DNA from: Pseudomonadota bacterium
GTDB taxonomy: Bacteria; Bdellovibrionota_B; Oligoflexia; Oligoflexales; JAPPIL01
Assembly: GCA_028877195.1 (NCBI GenBank)
Contig: JAPPIL010000040.1
Location: forward strand, 1-6,575
Direction of reading: 5' to 3'
DNA: 6,575 bases
Each line of letters opens with the position of its first letter. Position 1 is the stretch's first letter. The notes below the pieces were generated by a model. That model was not told the DNA's origin and did not search any database. It worked only from the letters and a program-made list of their open reading frames with translations. This document shows, piece by piece, positions 1 to 5,524 of the stretch. The position numbers and the translations under genes are program-made.

Positions 1-2
1 AA

Positions 3-344
3 CTTACCCCTGGCCCCTACACTCTGATTTTGAAAAGCAATCGCACCCTAGCCAAGCAAATTAACGACCGGCGCTTGAACGTCGGTATTCGGATTCCAAA
101 TTTTGAATTGCTACAGGCAATCGTGCAACATTTTGGCAAACCGCTTGCTACTACGACTTGTGGCAAGGAGGACGAAGAGTTGCGTTTTGGCTATGAAGTG
201 CAAGAAAAATACGGGCACATGCTTGACCTGTTGCTTGACTTGGGGGCAGAAGTAGAACCGCGCATGACATCTATCATTGATTTTAGTATGAATATGCCGA
301 TCGTCATAAGAAAGGGTGCGGGTGATGTCAGCATGTTTGATTGA
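3..344 (+). CDS. yciO: YciO-type Sua5/YrdC/YwlC family protein, 3' part only
   Basis: The frame is open from the window edge, so the 5' part of the gene lies outside; a TTG at 30 is internal, not the start. The 113 visible residues begin LTPGPYTLIL, the conserved strand that precedes the nucleotide-binding pocket in Sua5/YrdC proteins. They continue with IGIRIP-like (VGIRIPN) and end in TSIIDFSMNMPIVIRKGAGD, matching the TVIDL...VVREGVGDV ending of E. coli YciO as I recall it. YciO is about 206 residues, so a little over half is present. The family (TsaC/YrdC/Sua5) makes threonylcarbamoyl-AMP for tRNA t6A37; YciO is a paralogue whose own role is less clear, so I do not assign t6A synthesis. 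Its 3' end overlaps lipB by 20 bases, implying a shared transcript. Family assignment is secure; YciO rather than TsaC is likely. Confidence 0.85.
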   Translation, partial: LTPGPYTLILKSNRTLAKQINDRRLNVGIRIPNFELLQAIVQHFGKPLATTTCGKEDEELRFGYEVQEKYGHMLDLLLDLGAEVEPRMTSIIDFSMNMPIVIRKGAGDVSMFD

Positions 345-948
345 AGAGCATGATCTCGGCACGATTCCCTACCTTGAAGCATTACAACAGCAGATTATCT
401 TTGCACAGCGACTCGCACAAGACACACCCGACAAGTGTTACTTGCTGTTAGCCGAGCATCCGCCTGTGATTACGCTTGGCAAACGCACTGACCCTGCTGC
501 GATCAAAGATAGCAGTGGGATTGAGGTGGTTAGTGTTGAGCGGGGCGGTGGCGCAACGGTGCACATGTTGGGGCAGTTGGTTTGCTACCCGATAACACGG
601 CTGCCTGCTTACCGAGTGCGTCCTTACATTCGCATGCTTGAGAACACATTGCTGCGCTTATTGGACAGATACGGGATTGCCGCCCATGTCGATAGCTATA
701 ATCCTGGCGTGTGGGTCGGTGATGCCAAGATTGCGGCGATTGGTATTAGAGTTAGAGATAGGATTACGAGGCATGGCTTGGCGTTGAATGTGAACAATAG
801 CCTCGAACTGTATGAACGGATAGTGCCTTGCCACATGCCAAACATGGTTAGCACTTCCATGCGTGAACTATTGGGGCGGAAACTGGACTTGCAAGAGGTA
901 AAGCATCGTTTGGTTAGATATTTTGAAGCTAATTTCACCCTCATGTAG
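325..948 (+). CDS. lipB: Octanoyl-[acyl-carrier-protein]:protein N-octanoyltransferase LipB
   Basis: LipB moves octanoyl from acyl carrier protein to a lysine on lipoyl-dependent enzymes such as the E2 subunits, the first step of de novo lipoate synthesis in the cytoplasm. Family blocks are visible: EHPPVITLGKR (44-54), RGGGATVHMLGQ (73-84), PGVWVGDAKIAAIG (127-140), HGLALNVN (150-157) and IVPC (166-169). Starting at ATG 325 gives 207 residues and puts the acid/base lysine at K135 and the acyl-thioester cysteine at C169, the same numbers as in E. coli LipB (213 residues). This supports the ATG over GTG 316 or GTG 322, as does AAAGGG at 311-316 eight bases upstream. Two usually conserved spots differ: HGPGQ is HMLGQ here, and the glycine after the catalytic cysteine is histidine. 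The start lies inside the upstream yciO-like gene, suggesting translational coupling. Confidence 0.93.
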   Translation: MSACLIEEHDLGTIPYLEALQQQIIFAQRLAQDTPDKCYLLLAEHPPVITLGKRTDPAAIKDSSGIEVVSVERGGGATVHMLGQLVCYPITRLPAYRVRPYIRMLENTLLRLLDRYGIAAHVDSYNPGVWVGDAKIAAIGIRVRDRITRHGLALNVNNSLELYERIVPCHMPNMVSTSMRELLGRKLDLQEVKHRLVRYFEANFTLM

Positions 949-960
949 ACTTTGGGAAAT

Positions 961-1599
961 ATGCAAAATTTAGACAGCTATGGTCAACGCAATCACAGTG
1001 GCATAGATGAATCTGGCAAGGGCGATTACTTTGGGGCGCTGGCCGTCAGTGGGGTGTATCTGCCGCTTGCCAAGGTAGAAGAAGTAAGAGGTTGGGGGGT
1101 GCGTGATAGCAAAGGGATTGCCGATAACGTGGCTTTGCGTCTTGCCGCGGTAATTGAGGATAATCTTGTTCATCACAGCATTGTTTATGACCCACCGCAA
1201 TACAATGAGCGTTACGGTCGTTTCAATAATCTCAACCATCTACTTGCCGACGCACATGCGCAGATAATTGCCGCATTGATGGCAAAGACTGCTTGCGCAA
1301 ACGTTATCTCGGATAAGTTCGCTTCCTCGGCGGCTTTGATTCCCTCATACTTGCCGTCTGGTTGTAGCCCGCGGCTACTGCAGATAACCAAAGCAGAGCG
1401 CGATCTTGCGGTTGCTTGCGCATCGGTAGTGGCACGAGCGAACTTCCTGCGTTCACTGCAACGTTTGGCAGCTACGCATGGTATGAAGTTTCCGAAGGGT
1501 GCTTCTAACCAAGTCAAGGCACAAGCACGACAACTGCGCCAACGCTACGGTGCAAGGATGCTGGCACAGGTGGCAAAGGTGCATTTTAAAATGGATTGA
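961..1599 (+). CDS. rnhC: Ribonuclease HIII-type protein, short form
   Basis: Type 2 RNases H cut the RNA strand of RNA/DNA hybrids. The signature GIDESGKGDYFG (14-25) is that of RNase HIII rather than HII. It is followed by RDSKGI (48-53), the long NLNHLLADAHAQII helix (90-103), ISDKFA (116-121) and ITKAERDLAVACASVVARANFL (start at 142). Likely metal ligands are D16, E17, D118 and E146; the last two are placed by analogy with the family. Usual RNase HIII proteins are about 300 residues with an N-terminal TBP-like substrate-binding domain. Here only about 13 residues precede the catalytic signature, giving 212 in all, so that domain is absent. The conserved proline of GDYFGP is alanine. ATG 961 is preferred over TTG 952, but neither has a good Shine-Dalgarno sequence. 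The gene lies 12 bases after lipB, probably in the same operon. A divergent RNase HII is the alternative. Confidence 0.85.
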   Translation: MQNLDSYGQRNHSGIDESGKGDYFGALAVSGVYLPLAKVEEVRGWGVRDSKGIADNVALRLAAVIEDNLVHHSIVYDPPQYNERYGRFNNLNHLLADAHAQIIAALMAKTACANVISDKFASSAALIPSYLPSGCSPRLLQITKAERDLAVACASVVARANFLRSLQRLAATHGMKFPKGASNQVKAQARQLRQRYGARMLAQVAKVHFKMD

Positions 1600-1606
1600 T
1601 GAATGC

Positions 1607-1649
1607 CGCCACTACACTAATAGCCAGTGATTGACTCAATCAAGTGGCG
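1607..1649. repeat. Nested inverted repeats between convergent genes
   Basis: A 7-base inverted repeat, CGCCACT (1607-1613) and AGTGGCG (1643-1649), encloses a perfect inner hairpin TGATTG-ACT-CAATCA (1628-1642). It spans the 36-base gap between the stop codons of the rnhC-like and TraB-family genes and runs into the last codons of the latter. Its position suits a bidirectional end-of-transcript structure, but no T-run follows on either strand, so it is not a canonical Rho-independent terminator. Confidence 0.3.
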
Positions 1650-2715
1650 TTGCTTCGACCTTAAAACCCCGTTCTTCTAGAAGCGAGATAAGGCTACGGA
1701 TGTTTTTGGTTTCGGCTAGCATGTGGTAGATGCCCGCATAGATAAAGCAACTTTGCTGTTGCTGGCATTCAGTGGCAATGCGGTCAGCCCAAAGCTTGTT
1801 GCGATAGTCAAGCAATGCAGTATCTGCTGTGCCGAAACGCAGTCCGTCAAGGAGTGCACCAACATCTGCGCGTGCATAGTTCAGACTCATGTAGCTAGCA
1901 GCTATCTGCTCATCAGCTATCGCCTCGATGAGAATGCCTGTCAGTTTGTTTTTTAGTGAGCCAAATTCGTCTAGCACGGTAAGCTTGTCATCAGAAGTCT
2001 GGGTGGTGGTAGTGTCTATCTTGTCTATCTGTGCTACCCGATCTTGTAGTTGGGTAGTGATGTCAGCACTATAGTTTAAATCCTCTACCTGCACACCAGT
2101 AGATCTAATAGCAGCCACTATGTCTTCAGGTGTATCAAGTTCTTTGAGGTTATTGTTGTTAAGCATGGCAAGGAGCGATATTTGATCGTCAAGACTTTCC
2201 AACTCATCTAGCAAGCCTCGCTCAAGAGAGAAGTCGCCAGACAATTTAGCGCTGCGAATAGCAGGATTGCCTGCCATTTCACCTAATAACAGGTCGCTTG
2301 CATCTATCACCTGCTCTAACTTACTCACTACCGCACCATCAAACCTTTGTAGACGCATGTCGTGCATAGTGCCGAACAGGTGATGCACGCTACCATCAGG
2401 GCTACGCAAGCGCCAAAACATCCCGCGCTTGACAGTAATATTTTGCGCATACCGTTCTAACTCGTCAAAAGCACCACGAACATATTTGGGATGACTGGTG
2501 ATACGACGCATCAACTGCTGTTGGGCTGTTGTTTCACGCCCACTGTTTGGTATTTGTTCACGAATAGTCTGGAGCAATAAATCCAACTTAACCGCAGCAT
2601 CGACTTTATCAACCCGATGGGCGAGGAAATCAGCTGCCAGCTTGCTGACTCGCAGCGAACTTGCCGCCGCGGTTAAACTGATAAAAAATGCGATAAAAAT
2701 AACGGCTATCTTCAT
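1636..2715 (-). CDS. Secreted TraB/GumN (Tiki-like) family protein
   Basis: The 359-residue protein starts with a clear signal peptide: MKI, then a hydrophobic run to about residue 16, then AAASS as a probable signal peptidase I site. It should act in the periplasm or outside the cell. After a helical region of about 75 residues comes the TraB/GumN core: FWRLRSPDGSVHHLFGTMH (100-118) with the GxxH pair G115/H118, LLLGEM with E146, LLDYRNKLWADRI (311-323) and YAGIYHMLAE (336-345) with the second GxxH, G338/H341. These GxxH motifs and the glutamate are the proposed metal site of Tiki-type metalloproteases; activity of bacterial members is mostly unproven, so a peptidase role is inference. The linker near 234-242 is threonine-rich and could be flexible. 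An AGGT Shine-Dalgarno sequence lies 7 bases before ATG, and a promoter-like TATAAT lies 34 bases upstream. It follows orn after 91 bases. Confidence 0.8.
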   Translation of the reverse strand: MKIAVIFIAFFISLTAAASSLRVSKLAADFLAHRVDKVDAAVKLDLLLQTIREQIPNSGRETTAQQQLMRRITSHPKYVRGAFDELERYAQNITVKRGMFWRLRSPDGSVHHLFGTMHDMRLQRFDGAVVSKLEQVIDASDLLLGEMAGNPAIRSAKLSGDFSLERGLLDELESLDDQISLLAMLNNNNLKELDTPEDIVAAIRSTGVQVEDLNYSADITTQLQDRVAQIDKIDTTTTQTSDDKLTVLDEFGSLKNKLTGILIEAIADEQIAASYMSLNYARADVGALLDGLRFGTADTALLDYRNKLWADRIATECQQQQSCFIYAGIYHMLAETKNIRSLISLLEERGFKVEATPLD

Positions 2716-2748
2716 GATATTACCTAATAATTTTGTGATTATCCTCTT

Positions 2749-2777
2749 ATTATATCGTCAAGTTAAATCCACTGGAA
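2749..2777 (-). promoter_or_regulatory. Probable promoter of the TraB/GumN-family gene
   Basis: On the minus strand a perfect TATAAT (2749-2754) is preceded at 17 bases by a weak -35, TTCCAG (2772-2777). Transcription would start near 2742, giving a leader of about 27 bases that holds the AGGT ribosome-binding site. This suggests the gene can be transcribed independently of orn. Confidence 0.4.
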
Positions 2778-2806
2778 GTTGTGGGGCATAAATAGCGCAT
2801 TGTCGG

Positions 2807-3355
2807 TTAGTTAGCGCTGTTTGGGGACGCAAGCAGATGGTCGCGGTAGTAGCGCAACTCGGCGATGCTTTCTTCAATATCAGCTAAAGCACGGTGCTGG
2901 TATGTTTTTTTGGTGTAACGTTGGTCGGGTGATGACCATAGTTCATTTAAAATTTTCAAACTGCTGACATCAACCATGCGGTAATGCAAACGTTCATCAA
3001 GACGTGGCAGGTAGAGGGTAATGAAACGCCGATCTTGCCAAATGGAGTTGCCCGCCAGAATGAGTTTTTTGTTGGGACAGTGTGCTTGTAAAAAATCAAC
3101 ACACTGCTGCTCTGCTTCCTGCAGTGATAATTTAGAGGCGAGCGCTTCTTCCCAAAGACCTGAACTGCGATGTGTTCGTCTGTTCCAGCTGTCCATCGCT
3201 TCCAACACCGATGCTGCGCAGTGCACGACCAGCCGCGGCCCTGTCGCAACGACAGTCAAACTTTTGTCAGTAAGAACGGAAGCGATCTCAAGAATTTGGC
3301 TTTTGATTGGGTCGAGTCCTGTCATCTCCATGTCAGTCCAGAGGAGGTGTTCCAT
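2807..3355 (-). CDS. orn: Oligoribonuclease (DEDDh 3'-5' exoribonuclease)
   Basis: Orn degrades 2-5 nucleotide RNAs, the last step of mRNA decay, and also hydrolyses pGpG, the linear product of c-di-GMP breakdown. From ATG 3355 the protein has 182 residues (E. coli Orn has 181). All DEDDh residues are present: D8 and E10 in WTDMEMTGLDP, D108 in GNSIWQDRRF, H154 and D159 in QHRALADIEES. Each is offset by exactly 4 from the E. coli numbers (12, 14, 112, 158, 163), so the core has no net gaps. MDSWNRRTHRSSGL (54-67) and YRMVDVSSLK (125-134) are further family blocks. The start is uncertain: TTG 3373 would add six residues, neither start has a good ribosome-binding site, and the frame stays open up to 3424. 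The gene is divergent from a REC-PilZ regulator, which suggests a c-di-GMP link. Confidence 0.95.
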   Translation of the reverse strand: MEHLLWTDMEMTGLDPIKSQILEIASVLTDKSLTVVATGPRLVVHCAASVLEAMDSWNRRTHRSSGLWEEALASKLSLQEAEQQCVDFLQAHCPNKKLILAGNSIWQDRRFITLYLPRLDERLHYRMVDVSSLKILNELWSSPDQRYTKKTYQHRALADIEESIAELRYYRDHLLASPNSAN

Positions 3356-3421
3356 ATCAATATTGTCAGTCAATTTTTGTAACCGTGAATAATTGTTGAG
3401 GCAAAAAGCGTATACCCTCCC

Positions 3422-3450
3422 ATGCTAACAACTCCGCGTTGAGGTCTCAA
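3422..3450 (-). promoter_or_regulatory. Probable sigma70 promoter of orn
   Basis: On the minus strand TTGAGA (3445-3450, five of six consensus bases) is followed after 17 bases by TAGCAT (3422-3427, four of six). Transcription would begin near 3415, where a GGAGGG purine run (3415-3420) lies. That run has no in-frame start codon near it. A TTG at 3402-3404 opens only a 12-codon frame that ends across the upstream orn start candidate. Confidence 0.45.
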
Positions 3451-3459
3451 ATGTTTTGT

Positions 3460-3487
3460 TTGCGGGGATGAGGCGAGTGGCTATAAT
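3460..3487 (+). promoter_or_regulatory. Probable promoter of the REC-PilZ gene
   Basis: A perfect -10 hexamer TATAAT (3482-3487) has a weak -35, TTGCGG (3460-3465), at 16 bases. Transcription would start near 3494, leaving only about 14 leader bases, almost all of them the ribosome-binding site. It stands back to back with the orn promoter, about 9 bases apart, so one regulator bound between them could affect both genes. Confidence 0.45.
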
Positions 3488-3497
3488 AATAATAGAT

Positions 3498-3505
3498 GGA
3501 GGTGA
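3498..3505 (+). promoter_or_regulatory. Full-length Shine-Dalgarno that sets a GTG start
   Basis: GGAGGTGA matches the 16S rRNA anti-Shine-Dalgarno over eight bases and sits two bases before GTG 3508. It rules out ATG 3496, whose own codon overlaps it, and fixes the GTG as the start of the downstream regulator. Confidence 0.75.
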
Positions 3506-3507
3506 GC

Positions 3508-4206
3508 GTGGCACGTCTGCTTATCGCTGATGAAAGCAAAGCTGGCTTGGTGATGAGCACGGAGGTGTTCAAGGAGAAGATTCCAGGCATTACAGTCAGC
3601 GTTGCCAAGACGGGCAAAGATTTCTTGCGAATGCTCAATGAAAGCCCACCTGATGTTGCGGTGGTAGATTTTGATTTGCCAGATGTGGATGGCACGACGC
3701 TATTACGCCATGCACAAAGTATTACCACTGTGCCGATAATTCTAACCGCCTACTTGGATAGCAGGATACGAGAGGTTATCCGTGATGAGTTGTTGACCTT
3801 CAATGACAGCGATATATTTCTTGAGAAGCCAGTAAAGTTTGACAAGTTAGCCAGTATTATTGACAAGTTCCTAGTCGCAAAGAAAAGAATTTTGAAACGC
3901 CTCAAAGTATGTGGCGAAGTGGTTTGTAAAGGGCTGAATGGGAGCTTTGAGAGCAAAGCCAAGCTGATCAACATGAGTCTTGGTGGTGTATGTGTATGTT
4001 TGAATAAGGCGATTGCCCCGCGTCATGTTGGCGAGCAAGTAGCGGTTAGTTTGAGTATTGGCGATGGTCGGCGGGCGGAGATGCAGGGCATGCTGCGTTG
4101 GGTTGATGGCAAGACTGTTGGCATCCATTTCAAACAACTTACCGATGCACAGCGGCAATTTTTAGAGCATTCCTTAAGAGTAGTGTCCACTGCTAGCACA
4201 TCATAA
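3508..4206 (+). CDS. Response regulator with REC receiver and C-terminal PilZ (c-di-GMP-binding) domains
   Basis: From GTG 3508 the 232-residue protein begins MARLLIADES, a standard receiver start. REC (about 1-122) has acidic residues D8/E9, phosphoacceptor D54 in VVDFDLPDVDG, T80 in ILTAY and K107 in LEKPVK, so all phosphorylation residues are present. A lysine/arginine-rich linker leads into PilZ (about 126-225): RxxxR at R127/R131, then NMSLGG with N155, S157 and G160 fitting (D/N)xSxxG, and GMLRWVDGKTVGIHF near 194-208 as the typical PilZ end. Both c-di-GMP-binding motifs are intact. The protein should couple a phosphorelay to c-di-GMP level; its output (motility, attachment or other) is unknown, and no sensor kinase is in the window. 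It lacks a DNA-binding or GGDEF/EAL domain. It has its own promoter and is divergent from orn. Confidence 0.9.
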   Translation: MARLLIADESKAGLVMSTEVFKEKIPGITVSVAKTGKDFLRMLNESPPDVAVVDFDLPDVDGTTLLRHAQSITTVPIILTAYLDSRIREVIRDELLTFNDSDIFLEKPVKFDKLASIIDKFLVAKKRILKRLKVCGEVVCKGLNGSFESKAKLINMSLGGVCVCLNKAIAPRHVGEQVAVSLSIGDGRRAEMQGMLRWVDGKTVGIHFKQLTDAQRQFLEHSLRVVSTASTS

Positions 4207-4240
4207 GAAATTTGCGTTAATAGTTTTACTGACGTTTCTT

Positions 4241-4828
4241 TTGCCGACCATTTATGCCCAGATGGTGATGCTCTTGCCGTTCAGCGTTTGGTTAGCGGCG
4301 GCGCTGTTGAATACGCTCATATCTGTGTGCTTGTTGGCGAAGTATCATCGGCACATAGTATTTCAAACCAGTGGTTATTTTTACTTGCCTGCTGGGTTGG
4401 TCTTGCTTGGGTGCGTTCTTGCTATTTTAGTCTCCTCTCACTACTCTAGTCCGCTGCAAGAGAGGGGAAGTATACCGCCGCGGCAGTATCTCTTTGTCGT
4501 TTGGATACCGTTGATAGAAGAGGTGGTGTTTCGTTTCGGTTTAGGGCGATGGTTTCGCTCGGTAATCGGCAATCTGTGGGGAGGCTATTGTGCGGCTTTT
4601 TGCTTTTCCTATGTGCATTCGTTTCCCACTCTGGCGAAGGTTATGACTGGCAACATCGGTATCGTGCTACCACCGCTTTTGTTGGGGCTTGCTTGTGAGT
4701 ATCTTTTTGTAAAAAGTAGAAGCCTACTACCAAGCATTGCTCTACACACTGCGTGTAATGCGACAGTGCTGTTGTTTTTGGTTTTTGACCAACGCTGGTT
4801 TGGTTGGCTTAAAATTTTTTACAATTGA
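4241..4828 (+). CDS. CPBP (Abi/CaaX-like) intramembrane metalloprotease
   Basis: A polytopic membrane protein of 195 residues with several hydrophobic segments (about 9-34, 45-66, 83-92, 106-125, 139-155, 173-182). It carries the three CPBP motifs in order: EExxxR as IEEVVFR (E93, E94, R98), FSYVH (H126 in FxxxH) and HTACN (H169, N173 in HxxxN). These are the proposed metal and catalytic residues of Rce1/CPBP-type glutamyl intramembrane proteases; the substrate is unknown, and bacterial members range from prenyl-peptide processing to immunity functions. The start is doubtful. TTG 4241 is the earliest conventional codon but has no ribosome-binding site, and the frame stays open and strongly hydrophobic back to 4184, inside the end of the regulator gene. 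ATG 4262 and ATG 4268 are later options. It probably shares a transcript with the regulator (34-base gap) and overlaps the next gene by 4 bases. Confidence 0.82.
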   Translation: MPTIYAQMVMLLPFSVWLAAALLNTLISVCLLAKYHRHIVFQTSGYFYLPAGLVLLGCVLAILVSSHYSSPLQERGSIPPRQYLFVVWIPLIEEVVFRFGLGRWFRSVIGNLWGGYCAAFCFSYVHSFPTLAKVMTGNIGIVLPPLLLGLACEYLFVKSRSLLPSIALHTACNATVLLFLVFDQRWFGWLKIFYN

Positions 4829-5082
4829 CTGCTGTGAATGAGGTAAAAGACAAGGAGTCGCGACGAGCAGAAGCAAAACGCAATGAGCGTATCCTTAAGC
4901 TTAATCGTGTTGTGTGTATATGTAAGGGTATTCCATTGAAGAAAGTTCTGCCTGCGATAAAAAAATGCGACACCGTTGAAGAGGTAAACAGCATGGCCGG
5001 CACAGGACAGGGTGGGTGTCAGGGGCGACGTTGTGGGCCGCGCATCAATGTCTTGCTAAAGAAGAAGAGGGAGATGAAATGA
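4825..5082 (+). CDS. Small BFD-type [2Fe-2S]-binding protein
   Basis: An 85-residue protein with a charged N-terminal stretch (about 1-28), then a bacterioferritin-associated-ferredoxin-like (Fer2_BFD) domain at about 29-76. VCICKG gives C31 and C33; GGCQGRRCGP gives C65 and C70. The CxC...CxxxxC pattern with the CQGRxCGP block is the version known as a domain in opine/amino-acid oxidase and glycerol-3-phosphate dehydrogenase proteins, rather than the CxxC of classical Bfd. C48 is an additional cysteine. Four cysteines fit one [2Fe-2S] cluster. A role in electron transfer or iron handling is inferred; no partner oxidoreductase or bacterioferritin is in the window. The TTG start shares the TTGA overlap with the CPBP stop, so translation is probably coupled. 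GTG 4834 is an alternative, and neither has a clear Shine-Dalgarno. Confidence 0.78.
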   Translation: MTAVNEVKDKESRRAEAKRNERILKLNRVVCICKGIPLKKVLPAIKKCDTVEEVNSMAGTGQGGCQGRRCGPRINVLLKKKREMK

Positions 5083-5524
5083 ATTGCGTTCTTGCACAGT
5101 GTTGAGCACGAAGATTAACTTACCATAACCAAGTCAGAGTATTGTGTTTAGGAAGCACCAATCCAGCTTAACCAACATATCCGATAGATCGGTTAATCAG
5201 ATCAATTGAGCGCACCATAGAGGCGTTGTGGTGTTGCTCACCAACTATTCAGCAATGCCCCCGGCTTTGTTGCATAACTATACTTCACAGTAGGCACATA
5301 ACTGCGTTGGCACATACAACTACACAGAATGACTGTTTGTTTCAGGGGGATGCTAGCACCCGAAGAGTTCTTCCCGACTCAATATGGGGTTAACATGATG
5401 GATCTAATCGCGTAACTGAACTATAAAATGGGGGGAGGTCAAAAAAATATAAATAATTATTTTAGCAAACGTAAAGTCTGCCGATAGACACCAATATAAA
5501 TATTCATTTTTGAAGGAGCGAGTT
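5083..5524. other. Gene-free stretch of about 440 bases with palindromes
   Basis: No ORF with a plausible start or recognisable product is seen on either strand, and there is no tRNA-like T-loop. It holds TTAACC/GGTTAA (5168-5173, 5191-5196) around CCGAT-AG-ATCGG (5181-5192), a stem TGGTG-TTGCT-CACCA (5229-5243), the octamer palindrome TGCTAGCA (5351-5358) flanked by G5 and C3 runs, and a direct repeat GGCACATA at 5293 and 5309. An IS-like end lies at 5263. The last 85 bases become AT-rich, with TATAAA at 5448 and 5495. Decayed mobile DNA or an unrecognised RNA are both possible. Confidence 0.4.
5263..5277 (+). repeat. Isolated sequence resembling an IS5-group terminal inverted repeat
   Basis: GGCTTTGTTGCATAA closely resembles the terminal repeats of IS903-like elements of the IS5 family (GGCTTTGTTGAATAA, from memory). 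No matching inverted copy is visible elsewhere in the window and no transposase is present, so at most this is a solo end or remnant. Confidence 0.3.

Noticed and set aside
1723..1956. Plus-strand 77-codon ORF opposite the TraB/GumN-family gene
   Set aside because: It lies wholly antisense to a gene with clear motifs and signal peptide, with no start signal of its own.
2749..2765. Minus-strand TTGACG next to TATAAT, read as a promoter pair
   Set aside because: The two hexamers are only one base apart, so they cannot be a -35 and -10 of the same promoter; TTCCAG at 17 bases is used instead.
3021..3392. Plus-strand 123-codon ORF opposite orn
   Set aside because: Antisense shadow of the oligoribonuclease gene, which has all five catalytic residues.
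4501..4698. 65-codon ORF in another frame of the CPBP gene
   Set aside because: It lies inside the frame that carries all three protease motifs and has no ribosome-binding site.
5293..5316. GGCACATA direct repeat as the start of a CRISPR or tandem array
   Set aside because: Only two 8-base copies, 16 bases apart, and no further units; chance is sufficient.
5341..5380. GAAGA-GT-TCTTC and TGCTAGCA palindromes as a terminator
   Set aside because: Loops are too short or absent for a hairpin and no T-run follows; kept only as palindromes in the intergenic description.
5428..5484. ATG followed by GGGGGAGG and an 18-codon frame
   Set aside because: The G-rich run lies after the ATG, not before it, and the product is low-complexity; no support for translation.
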